From contig DAYE01000022.1 in assembly GCA_002506745.1 (NCBI GenBank), forward strand, positions 168-15,528: a stretch of 15,361 nt of DNA, given 5' to 3'. Shown piece after piece: positions 7,121 to 14,441 of the stretch. Within the stretch, counting starts at the first letter, position 1; the number at the start of each line of letters is the position of its first letter. A model generated the notes under the pieces. It ran no database searches. It had not been told where the DNA came from and saw only the letters and a program-made list of their open reading frames with translations. This DNA comes from Euryarchaeota archaeon UBA33 (GTDB lineage: Archaea; Thermoplasmatota; E2; DHVEG-1). The position numbers were made by a program, and so were the translations under genes.

Positions 7121-8227
7121 ATGAACACTGGTCCTGAACCAAAATACGGTTTGAGTCCGTACATTATTGAACTGAAAAAAAACACCAAGCTGTGGAATCT
7201 TTTTACCAAACAAGAGGAGTATCACCCAATACAACGAGATAAATACGAGAGGATACCCTACACACCAAGCAATCAGAGCAATATCTTTATTCCCTCGGTG
7301 TCCCAGTATTTGATCCAACACGGGTTCCAACCGATTTACCCGGAGAACAAAAAATTCGCTATTTTTCTGTCCCACGACGTCGATGATATCACGATTTCAC
7401 CCCGACAGGTATTCCGCTCTCTCCTCCCATTTCCCCTCCACAGAGACCAACTTGGATCTCTCCGATTCCTTAAAACGCATATCACAAAAAAAAAGCCGTA
7501 TGTGAATTTTCGTGAAATCATCGACCTGGAAAAAAAATACGATGCCACATCCTCATTTTTTTTCCTTGCGACCCGGGAGGATGTTTTTGGGATCAAGTAT
7601 GGGCTTGAAGAAATCATGAACGAACTCCCTGCGCTTCTTACCCATGATTGCGAAATTGGACTGCACACCGGTTTTTTTTCCTTTGACGATCTCCGAAAGA
7701 TAAAAGGAGAGAAAGAGAGACTCGAGAAAGCGAGCGGAAGAACAGTGGTGGGAGCAAGAAACCATCTGTACCGATTTACGCTACCCCGAACCTGGGACGT
7801 GCTATCCCAAGCGGGATTTGCCTACGACTCCTCCTTTGGGTACCATGACATGATTGGTTTTCGAAATGGCATGTGTCATCCGTTCAAACCAATCAACCTT
7901 ACCAAGGGTGAGACCGTGGACCTCCTTGAAATTCCACCGTGCGTGGTGGACATCACGCTGTTCTCTTACATGAAATGCGATGCGAAGGAAGCGTGGACCC
8001 ATATCAAAAACCTCATTGACGTAGTCGAAGCACTGGGTGGAGTCATGACGGTTCTGTGGCATAACTGGACATTTTCCTACCCGGTTTCTTATGCCGGCTT
8101 GTTCGGGAAAGAATGGACGAAATTATATGAGAAGATCCTCAAATACGGTCATGAAAAAAACGCGTGGCTGACCACCGGGAAGAACATCGCTGATTTCACA
8201 CAAAAACATTATGAAAGTAATGGGTAA
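7121..8227 (+). CDS. Polysaccharide deacetylase (NodB-like) family protein
   Basis: A 368-residue protein from ATG 7121; the frame also opens at GTG 7070, but the TATA spacing and the AT-rich upstream sequence favour 7121. NodB-type motifs: FLSHDVDD (82-89) matches motif 1, with two Asp for metal and catalysis; EIGLHTGFFSFDD (178-190) matches the His-containing motif 2 in altered form (one His only); ARNHLYRF (212-219) is the Arg motif; and VLWHNWTF near the C-terminus supplies the final His motif. Such enzymes remove N- or O-acetyl groups from sugar polymers or glycolipids. No signal peptide or membrane segment is seen, so it probably acts on a cytoplasmic precursor. The 80-residue N-terminal extension is not recognised. 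It is divergent from the methyltransferase/radical SAM/sulfotransferase operon. Confidence 0.78.
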   Translation: MNTGPEPKYGLSPYIIELKKNTKLWNLFTKQEEYHPIQRDKYERIPYTPSNQSNIFIPSVSQYLIQHGFQPIYPENKKFAIFLSHDVDDITISPRQVFRSLLPFPLHRDQLGSLRFLKTHITKKKPYVNFREIIDLEKKYDATSSFFFLATREDVFGIKYGLEEIMNELPALLTHDCEIGLHTGFFSFDDLRKIKGEKERLEKASGRTVVGARNHLYRFTLPRTWDVLSQAGFAYDSSFGYHDMIGFRNGMCHPFKPINLTKGETVDLLEIPPCVVDITLFSYMKCDAKEAWTHIKNLIDVVEALGGVMTVLWHNWTFSYPVSYAGLFGKEWTKLYEKILKYGHEKNAWLTTGKNIADFTQKHYESNG

Positions 8228-8260
8228 CATCTCCATTCGGTTCAAAATGTAGCCCGATGC

Positions 8261-8289
8261 AAAATATTATAACTGGCGTGAATATTTTT
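8261..8289 (+). promoter_or_regulatory. TATA-like region for the B12-type radical SAM gene
   Basis: Two candidates precede ATG 8320: AAAATATTATAAC (8261-8273, about 53 bp upstream, giving a short leader) and GAATATTTTT (8280-8289, about 35 bp upstream). No Shine-Dalgarno sequence is evident before the ATG. I cannot choose between them. Confidence 0.4.
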
Positions 8290-8319
8290 CCTATCACAAC
8301 GTAACGACGAGACAGAAAA

Positions 8320-9735
8320 ATGAAGTTTTCTCTCATAAGAATTCCCGAAGTATATACGCAATTTGATATGTACGGCGTCTCTCAAGGCATCCTTTCGACG
8401 TACCCGCCGCTTGGTCTCGAATACATCGGCGCAAACCTGGAATGCGAGGGTTACAAGGTTGAAATCATCGATCTCGGGGCGGAGAAGGTATCGAGGGAAT
8501 CACTGACTCGCACCTTGTCGACAACAGACGCTGTTGGATTGAGCGTGTACATCAATAATTATCAGACAGCGGCGAAGGTCGCCCAGAACATCAAAGAGGT
8601 AGCCCCCGACATACCCCTTGTCATCGGCGGTCCTCATTGTACATTAATGAAAGGCAGCGTGCTTGCACAAATCCCTGCCGCAGACATCGCGGTCGAATCG
8701 GAGGGCGAGCAGGTCATTCTAGACATTGCCAGATTTCTTCAAGGAACACAGGATCTTTCCGAGATTCCCGGTATTAATTACAGAGAGAAAAAGCAAATCA
8801 AATCAGGCAGACCACTCAAGGTGATTTCTGATCTTGACACACTCCCCTATCCGGCACGACATTTGACGGAAAAATATGATTACGGTAACTTCAAGGGAGG
8901 AGTCCGACCTCGGAAAAAATTCACCACTATGATCACCTCGAGGGGATGTCCGTTTAAATGTCGCTATTGCACCAGATATGGGAATATAGAAGGCTGGCGC
9001 TATAGGAGGAGATCACCGAGTAATATCGTCCAGGAAATGCAACAGATCAGTGAAAAATACAAATCAGTCATGATCGTGGACGACTCTTTTTTAGCGGACG
9101 TGAAAGCCGCTCATTTCATCATGGACAGCCTCATTGATATAAAGCTGGACTTGGAACTCCATATTTTAGGAGCACGGGTCGACACCGCGGAACCCGAGCT
9201 TTACAAAAAAATGAAAAAAGCAGGAGTACGCTCCATCACCTTCGGGATAGAATCAGGGAATCAGGATGTCCTCGATTATTATCACAAACACATCACGGTG
9301 CCTCAGATACGGGCCGCTGTTCATCTTGCGAGAGACATGGATTTTATTACTCAAGGCTTCTTCATTTTTGGTGCACCTTTTGAAACGAAGAAGCATATTC
9401 ACAACACCATCAACTTGGCGACATCATTACCTTTTGACACGGTGGTGTTCCAGCCACTCGAATATGAAATTGGGTCCGACCTTTGGGAAGAGGCGGTTCG
9501 AGAGAGGAAAATAACACCAGAGGAGATTACGTTAATCGCCGACTCGCGGCGAGGTTTAGGGAATTTCACGATCGACGAGCTGCGGGAGTTCGTAAAAAAA
9601 GGGTACCGACGTTTCTACCTTAATCCAAGGTACTTCTCTCGTTTGTTTTTCGGAGCACTGAGACATCGGAATCTCGAGCATGTGAAATCCGTTGTACGTC
9701 TGATTCGATCTCCGTATATCATAAAGCTTACGTAA
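8320..9735 (+). CDS. B12-binding-type radical SAM protein
   Basis: A 471-residue protein. Residues about 1-150 look like a cobalamin-binding Rossmann domain: YPPLGLEYIGANL, GYKVEIIDLG, then VGLSVYINN and LVIGGPHCT. The DxHxxG lower-ligand motif is not visible, so cobalamin would bind base-off without a protein His, or the domain no longer binds it. The radical SAM barrel follows: C210-PFK-C214-RY-C217 in TSRGCPFKCRYC, then VDDSFL, and FGIESGNQDVL near residue 310. The C-terminal 70 residues are basic. The superfamily includes methylases, ring-forming lipid enzymes (GrsA/B) and BchE-type cyclases; which reaction is done here cannot be read from sequence. It is followed 90 nt later by three methylthiotransferase-like genes on the same strand. 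Confidence 0.83.
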   Translation: MKFSLIRIPEVYTQFDMYGVSQGILSTYPPLGLEYIGANLECEGYKVEIIDLGAEKVSRESLTRTLSTTDAVGLSVYINNYQTAAKVAQNIKEVAPDIPLVIGGPHCTLMKGSVLAQIPAADIAVESEGEQVILDIARFLQGTQDLSEIPGINYREKKQIKSGRPLKVISDLDTLPYPARHLTEKYDYGNFKGGVRPRKKFTTMITSRGCPFKCRYCTRYGNIEGWRYRRRSPSNIVQEMQQISEKYKSVMIVDDSFLADVKAAHFIMDSLIDIKLDLELHILGARVDTAEPELYKKMKKAGVRSITFGIESGNQDVLDYYHKHITVPQIRAAVHLARDMDFITQGFFIFGAPFETKKHIHNTINLATSLPFDTVVFQPLEYEIGSDLWEEAVRERKITPEEITLIADSRRGLGNFTIDELREFVKKGYRRFYLNPRYFSRLFFGALRHRNLEHVKSVVRLIRSPYIIKLT

Positions 9736-9794
9736 TGCCGTAGCAGCAAAAACCACAGTCGGCAAAGAGCTCCCATTGTCTACATGGAGAAAGT

Positions 9795-9802
9795 CTAAAT
9801 AT
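9795..9802 (+). promoter_or_regulatory. TATA-like box, methylthiotransferase-like copy 1
   Basis: CTAAATAT with a purine-rich GGAGAAAG upstream as a possible BRE, centred 28 bp before ATG 9826. It predicts a leaderless message. Confidence 0.5.
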
Positions 9803-9825
9803 GATGATGGGCATGTTTCTTTAGA

Positions 9826-11064
9826 ATGGATTCCCTGAACGTGTATATCGACAGTGCGGCCTGGATATGCGAAGGAAATTTGGTTGGCTCATCGAAAATC
9901 TACCGCTATCTCATCGAGAACAAACATAGGATAAATAGTGATCCGTCAGAAGCAGACATGATCATCATCAATTCTTGTGGTTTAACCAAAAAGAAACGTG
10001 AATTAAGCATCGAATATTACCAAAAATATAATGATTGTAAAAAACCACAAGCAAAAATCATTATGTATGGTTGTCTTGTGAAGATTGACCATCAGAATAT
10101 TCGCTCGATGGATTTCCTCCCTATCGATTTCAATGAAGGGTATAAATGGGACAAGATTTTTTATAACGACAAAAAATTCGACGATGTTCACCCCTATTGC
10201 GATCCACTAACCAAAGAGACGTTATTGCAGGGGAAACACCTCTTTCAATCCACGAGAATCCTTCCCTTCGTGTTTTCGGGACTGCTTTTTCCTTTTGTCA
10301 AAAAGATGAGAGTAAACTACAGAAAAATGACTGATAGTTTTACTTACAAGGATAAAATTTTCATCGAAATCGCGCAGGGATGCACGGGAAACTGTAGTTA
10401 TTGCATGATAAAAAAAGCAAGAGGTAATATTCGATCAAGACCCATCGACGAGATACTAGAGGACCTCCATAAGCTCTATGACCCCTCGAAAAATCTCTTC
10501 CTAGTGGCAGATGATTGCGGAAGCTATGGACTGGATATTAAAACGAATTTGTTTTATCTCCTCGATGAAATCAATAAACGGTTCCCCGATATAACAATCG
10601 ATTTGAATTACCTCAATCCCTGCTGGCTGGAAAAATATCCTGAAGAGTTCATTCGACTTTTCCAAAAGGTGAACATCAATTTGGCGTCGATTCCCGTACA
10701 AAGCGGGTCAAATAGGGTCATTAAAAAAATGAATCGCCACTATGATATCAACACCATCGCAGACACTATAAAGAAGATAAAGCAAGTGTCACCCACAACG
10801 ATAACCTATTCACACTTTTTGATTGGGTTTCCAGGCGAAAAAGCAATTGATTTTCTCAGAACTTTGTATCATACAAAATCTTTTGACCTGCCCGTTTGTC
10901 TTGTCTATTCAGGCCACGAAGAAGACCGCTGTTCACAGGAAGCAAGAACCACTCCCGCAATTGTAACGACCTTACGGTATGTTGTCTTTCTGGCATTCAT
11001 CAACATGACCATCTCGTACAAACTTTTCACTTATCCATATAACAAGGTCCGAACACGTGTCTGA
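9826..11064 (+). CDS. TRAM-less MiaB/RimO-like radical SAM protein, tandem copy 1
   Basis: A 412-residue protein of the methylthiotransferase superfamily, whose known members insert methylthio groups into tRNA (MiaB, MtaB) or ribosomal protein S12 (RimO). The N-terminal UPF0004-type domain keeps its three cluster-binding Cys: C15 (in CEGN), C51 (NSCG) and C83 (YGCL); the C15-C51 gap of 36 matches E. coli MiaB. The radical SAM motif is C186-TGN-C190-SY-C193, followed by the family motif ARGNIRSRP and, at 289-302, IPVQSGSNRVIKKM followed by NRHYD, matching the IPLQSGSD..LK.MnR.Y signature. GFPGE is present. Unusual: the linker between the two domains is about 30 residues longer than in MiaB and holds a hydrophobic patch plus KKMRVNYRK, and the C-terminal TRAM domain is absent, replaced by a hydrophobic segment (RYVVFLAFINMTISYKLF). 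Substrate unknown; methylthiolation itself is inferred. Confidence 0.85.
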   Translation: MDSLNVYIDSAAWICEGNLVGSSKIYRYLIENKHRINSDPSEADMIIINSCGLTKKKRELSIEYYQKYNDCKKPQAKIIMYGCLVKIDHQNIRSMDFLPIDFNEGYKWDKIFYNDKKFDDVHPYCDPLTKETLLQGKHLFQSTRILPFVFSGLLFPFVKKMRVNYRKMTDSFTYKDKIFIEIAQGCTGNCSYCMIKKARGNIRSRPIDEILEDLHKLYDPSKNLFLVADDCGSYGLDIKTNLFYLLDEINKRFPDITIDLNYLNPCWLEKYPEEFIRLFQKVNINLASIPVQSGSNRVIKKMNRHYDINTIADTIKKIKQVSPTTITYSHFLIGFPGEKAIDFLRTLYHTKSFDLPVCLVYSGHEEDRCSQEARTTPAIVTTLRYVVFLAFINMTISYKLFTYPYNKVRTRV

Positions 11065-11068
11065 CATA

Positions 11069-11080
11069 AAAATAAATATT
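11069..11080 (+). promoter_or_regulatory. TATA-like box, methylthiotransferase-like copy 2
   Basis: AAAATAAATATT centred about 27 bp before ATG 11103, just after the stop of copy 1 (1062-1064 in the last kilobase, i.e. 11062-11064). It places the start at ATG 11103 and not at the in-frame TTG 11079, which falls inside the box. Confidence 0.5.
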
Positions 11081-11102
11081 GATCAAACGTTGGTTTACGA
11101 CA

Positions 11103-12326
11103 ATGAAATATTATAAGGTCTACATCGACAGTACAGCTTGGATGTGCGAAGGCAATATTATTGAGACATCAAGGATATATCGGTATCTCCTCGCCAACGG
11201 TCATAAAGTCACCACGACACCATCGGAGGCAGATTTTTTTATCATCAACTCCTGCGGGTTTATCCAAGAGCGCGAAGACTTAACTTTGGATCTCTACAAA
11301 AATTTCGTCTCACAAAAAAAAGACCGCGCAAAAATTATCCTCTTTGGTTGTCTTGTGATGATAAATAAGGAGAAAGTTCGTTCCTTGGATGCGGTTGCCA
11401 TTGAATTTCACGAAGGTCACAAATTTGACGAGCTATTCTTCACCAAAGTGAAATTTAATGATGTCTTACCCTACTGTGATAAAAAGACCACAGAGGAGCT
11501 GCTTATTGCGAAAAAAACTCTCCAAGAATCAAAGATAATCACATTTTTCTTCTCAAGAATCATGATGCATTTCTCCAAGAAGGTACGACGAAATTACGAT
11601 GCCATCATGGACCGGGTGAGATTCAAGGATAAAACCCTCGTCGAAATCTGCAGCGGGTGCATCTTTCGATGCAGGTATTGTGCGATACGGATTGCAAAAA
11701 GCGGAGTTCACTCACACTCCATCACTAGCATCCTGTCCAACATAGAAAAAATCTACGATTCATCCCAAAATCTCTTCTTGGTAGCCGACGACTGTGGTTG
11801 CTATGGCCTGGACATAAATACAGATTTGTTTCATTTGTTGTATGAGATCTATCGAAAGTTCCCTGGTGCTAAGATTGAGCTTGATGCTATTAATCCCTAC
11901 TGGCTGATGAAATATCCCGATGAATATACGAAACTCTTCCGAGACCTCAATATTGATTATGCGACCATACCTGTTCAGAGTGGTTCCAACAGGGTCGTGA
12001 AAGCTATGAATCGCGAGTACGATGTCATGAAAATTCGGGAGCTCGTTCAAAATATTAAAAAGGTATCTCCCTCCACCTGGATTTACACACATTTTATTGT
12101 TGGGTACCCAGGAGAAAGCTTCATGGATTTTTTGCAGTCGTTGCGATGTTCGATGTATTTTGATCTGCCAATTGCCCTAGAGTACTCGGCACATTCGGGA
12201 GAGAATGCAGTAGTTCTCCGCAGGCAGTCAAAATTTACTATTTCCTATCGGTTCGCTTTTTTTATGGTGTTTCTGAACTTTGTCATTTTTTACAAACTAT
12301 TAACTTTTAATGATCAGAAGAAATGA
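11103..12326 (+). CDS. TRAM-less MiaB/RimO-like radical SAM protein, tandem copy 2
   Basis: A 407-residue paralogue of copies 1 and 3. Start ATG 11103 aligns MKYYKVYIDS with MDSLNVYIDS of copy 1. The six expected Cys are at the same positions as in copy 1: C15, C51, C83 in the N-terminal domain and C186-IFR-C190-RY-C193 in the barrel. VADDCGCYG, IPVQSGSNRVVKAMNREYD and GYPGE are kept. The segment that in MiaB/RimO reads RG..RSRP, kept in copies 1 and 3, is here KSGVHSHSI, so the arginines usually found after the radical SAM loop are lost. The linker again has KKVRRNYDA, and the C-terminus is a hydrophobic segment (RFAFFMVFLNFVIFYKLL) in place of TRAM. It begins 38 nt after copy 1. Likely Fe-S competent but with altered specificity; reaction unproven. 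Confidence 0.84.
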   Translation: MKYYKVYIDSTAWMCEGNIIETSRIYRYLLANGHKVTTTPSEADFFIINSCGFIQEREDLTLDLYKNFVSQKKDRAKIILFGCLVMINKEKVRSLDAVAIEFHEGHKFDELFFTKVKFNDVLPYCDKKTTEELLIAKKTLQESKIITFFFSRIMMHFSKKVRRNYDAIMDRVRFKDKTLVEICSGCIFRCRYCAIRIAKSGVHSHSITSILSNIEKIYDSSQNLFLVADDCGCYGLDINTDLFHLLYEIYRKFPGAKIELDAINPYWLMKYPDEYTKLFRDLNIDYATIPVQSGSNRVVKAMNREYDVMKIRELVQNIKKVSPSTWIYTHFIVGYPGESFMDFLQSLRCSMYFDLPIALEYSAHSGENAVVLRRQSKFTISYRFAFFMVFLNFVIFYKLLTFNDQKK

Positions 12327-12396
12327 TTGCATGTGTATTCTCTTTGGTTTGAAGTAAAGAAGCCTTGTCGAATTTTACTTGTTGAATTCTCTCAGA

Positions 12397-12406
12397 GAAA
12401 ATATTA
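12397..12406 (+). promoter_or_regulatory. TATA-like box, methylthiotransferase-like copy 3
   Basis: AAAATATTAA, centred about 34 bp before ATG 12436, in the 109-nt gap after copy 2. The spacing suggests a leader of only a few nucleotides. Confidence 0.45.
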
Positions 12407-12435
12407 AAACAGAAGGCATCATTCATTCAATTGTA

Positions 12436-13701
12436 ATGATCGAATCCTTCAAGGTGTATATCGATAGCGCGAACTGGCTTTGTGAAATCAATCTCCTCGG
12501 CTATTCCATGATCAATCGCTACCTCACCGAAAACAACCATAGAATCATCGACGACCCTTCGAAAGCTGACGTTATCATAATCAATTCCTGCGGTTTCACA
12601 AAACAACATGAGGACGGCACCGTCAATCTGTATAGAAACCTCCATTCAAAGAAAGGAAAAAAAACAACCGTCATCGTATTCGGTTGTCTCATCAAAATCA
12701 ATCCAACCCTCTGCGGTTCGCTGGAAGCTCAATCCATCGACTTCGACGAAGGTGATAAATTCGATAAACTATTTTACACCAACATAAAATTTAGAGACAT
12801 CAAACCATCTGGTGATACCAAAACAGTGGAGGACTTGGTATATAAAAGAACCATTGTCCATCCAACGAAGATTCTCCCTGTCTTTGTCTCTCGATCAATG
12901 ATGCCGTTTTCCAAAAAATTGAGGAGAAATTATCAGACGATCATCGATAATCTGATATCAAAAAATAAAATTCTCGTGGAAATCTGCCGAGGATGCGCGA
13001 GCAATTGCACGTATTGCGTGATAAAAAAAACCCGGGGAGGCATTCGTTCAAGACAAATACCCGACATTTTGGATGACATCGAAAAATTCTATGATCCAAC
13101 CAAGGAATTATTTTTGGTTGCTGACGACTGCAGTTGCTACGGAATGGATATCAAAACAAGTCTCATTGAATTGTTGTACGCAATCAAGAAAAGGTTCCCT
13201 GATTTGTTAATCGATTTAGATAATATCAACCCGTTTTGGCTGGAGAAATACCCTGAAGGGTACATCCGGCTTTTTTCGGAGTTAAAGATCGGGTACGCCA
13301 CCATTCCGCTTCAGAGCGGTTCGAACAGAATCCTCAAGGACATGAACCGCGATTACGATGTGAAAAAAATTCAGAGTATCGTACGACGATTAAAGAAGGC
13401 ATCACCCGGAACCGCGATTTATTCCCACTTCATTCTCTGCTACCCGGAAGAAAAACTCGTGGACTTTTTACGAACCGTGCACAGCGCGATGTTTTTTGAT
13501 CTCCCCATAGCCTTTGGATACTCGGCGCCAAGAGACCCTGTAGGTCCTACGGTATTAGATCTTCGATCAAGACTGACTAAATCAACTCGTATGCTGTTTT
13601 TCATGGTCGTTGTGAATTTTACCGTGTTCATCAGACTCTTAACGTTACCCAGTCAAGAAAAGGATAATAACCGAAACCTGCGAAACACCGCTGTTTCATG
13701 A
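12436..13701 (+). CDS. TRAM-less MiaB/RimO-like radical SAM protein, tandem copy 3
   Basis: A 421-residue third paralogue. The frame opens at TTG 12379, but ATG 12436 aligns MIESFKVYIDS with copies 1 and 2 and follows a TATA-like box. Cys of the N-terminal domain: C16 (CEIN), C52 (NSCG), C84 (FGCL). Radical SAM: C187-ASN-C191-TY-C194, followed by TRGGIRSRQ. IPLQSGSNRILKDMNRDYD is close to the MiaB consensus. In place of GFPGE it has CYPEE, losing both glycines of that motif. The linker carries KKLRRNYQT, and the tail has the same RMLFFMVVVNFTVFIRLL hydrophobic segment in place of TRAM, followed by about 20 extra polar residues. It converges on the methyltransferase gene, the two stop codons meeting in one palindrome TCATGA (13696-13701). 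Confidence 0.84.
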   Translation: MIESFKVYIDSANWLCEINLLGYSMINRYLTENNHRIIDDPSKADVIIINSCGFTKQHEDGTVNLYRNLHSKKGKKTTVIVFGCLIKINPTLCGSLEAQSIDFDEGDKFDKLFYTNIKFRDIKPSGDTKTVEDLVYKRTIVHPTKILPVFVSRSMMPFSKKLRRNYQTIIDNLISKNKILVEICRGCASNCTYCVIKKTRGGIRSRQIPDILDDIEKFYDPTKELFLVADDCSCYGMDIKTSLIELLYAIKKRFPDLLIDLDNINPFWLEKYPEGYIRLFSELKIGYATIPLQSGSNRILKDMNRDYDVKKIQSIVRRLKKASPGTAIYSHFILCYPEEKLVDFLRTVHSAMFFDLPIAFGYSAPRDPVGPTVLDLRSRLTKSTRMLFFMVVVNFTVFIRLLTLPSQEKDNNRNLRNTAVS

Positions 13702-14439
13702 TTTGATTGTCTTGAAGCTGCCGGCAATTCTATGGGGGAAATACTCGATATTCTTAAAATCCGAATGTTGTAGCAACTCCATCCAATGCTTCTTTGAAGG
13801 CATGTGAATCAAATATATGCTTGGGCTCAACACGAGGATAGTCCGTAATTTATTGATGGGTTCCCTCATTAATAAGGTCCCGTTTGTTTTGAGAACGCGC
13901 CTCATCTCTCGTATCGATATTACTTTTTCCTGGTCGCCACGAAAACTAGTGAGCAACCCAGCACATATGACGACATCGAATAACTCATCGTCAAAGGGTA
14001 GTTGAAAAGCGTCCCCATAGCGAAATTCGACCCTGTCTCTCACGCCCTCAATCTCAGAGTTCCTATACGCCTTTTCGGGAGAATTACCAGGAATCTCAAG
14101 TTTATCCCAGATATCGACACCAATAACCTTCCCGGTCGTCAACAATTTCGCTGCCCCATTCGTCGCTCTCCCCAAACCGCATCCAACGTCCAAGACAAGT
14201 TCGCTACCTTCCAAGGTCAGCATGTGAGAGAGATCGATACTTTTTAAGGGATTGATATAGTAAATAGGTATCAAATAGGTAGCGAGCGAATAGAGGGCAA
14301 TGAGGCTGATGAGTATCCCAAGGACTAGCGAGTAGAAGACGAAGACCAAGATCGCTAACACGAATATGGAAACGGTCGCGATCGTGGAACTTGCGAGTGC
14401 GACTAGTCCGTAAAATGGTTTCTTCGTTCTCCTGAGCAC
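13696..14439 (-). CDS. Membrane-anchored class I SAM methyltransferase
   Basis: A 247-residue protein. Residues about 10-62 form one long or two adjacent membrane segments (FYGLVALASSTIATVSIF, then LVLGILISLIALYSLATYLI). The soluble part is a Rossmann methyltransferase: motif I LVLDVGCGLGRAT (81-93), VIGVDIW at the strand-2 acidic position, YGDAFQLPFDDELFDVVIC, then EMRRVLKTNGTLLMREP. This is the Methyltransf_11 pattern. Membrane anchoring suggests a lipid or lipid-linked substrate, an inference. The start is GTG 14437-14439, only 2 nt after the TAG of the radical SAM gene, implying translational coupling. Tail-to-tail with methylthiotransferase-like copy 3 with a 6-nt overlap. Confidence 0.78.
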   Translation of the reverse strand: MLRRTKKPFYGLVALASSTIATVSIFVLAILVFVFYSLVLGILISLIALYSLATYLIPIYYINPLKSIDLSHMLTLEGSELVLDVGCGLGRATNGAAKLLTTGKVIGVDIWDKLEIPGNSPEKAYRNSEIEGVRDRVEFRYGDAFQLPFDDELFDVVICAGLLTSFRGDQEKVISIREMRRVLKTNGTLLMREPINKLRTILVLSPSIYLIHMPSKKHWMELLQHSDFKNIEYFPHRIAGSFKTIKS

Positions 14440-14441
14440 TG

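Noticed and set aside
11760..12092. 110-residue minus-strand frame inside copy 2 (with similar ones in copies 1 and 3)
   Set aside because: These antisense frames recur at the same place in the paralogues because the plus-strand coding sequence is conserved; they show no domain.
12379..12435. TTG 12379 start for methylthiotransferase-like copy 3
   Set aside because: The extra 19 residues have no counterpart in copies 1 and 2 and overlap the TATA-like box.
9736..13701. RiPP precursor peptide near the radical SAM cluster
   Set aside because: The gaps (9736-9825, 11065-11102, 12327-12435) contain only open frames of about ten codons or fewer without a leader/core pattern. A precursor outside the window stays possible.
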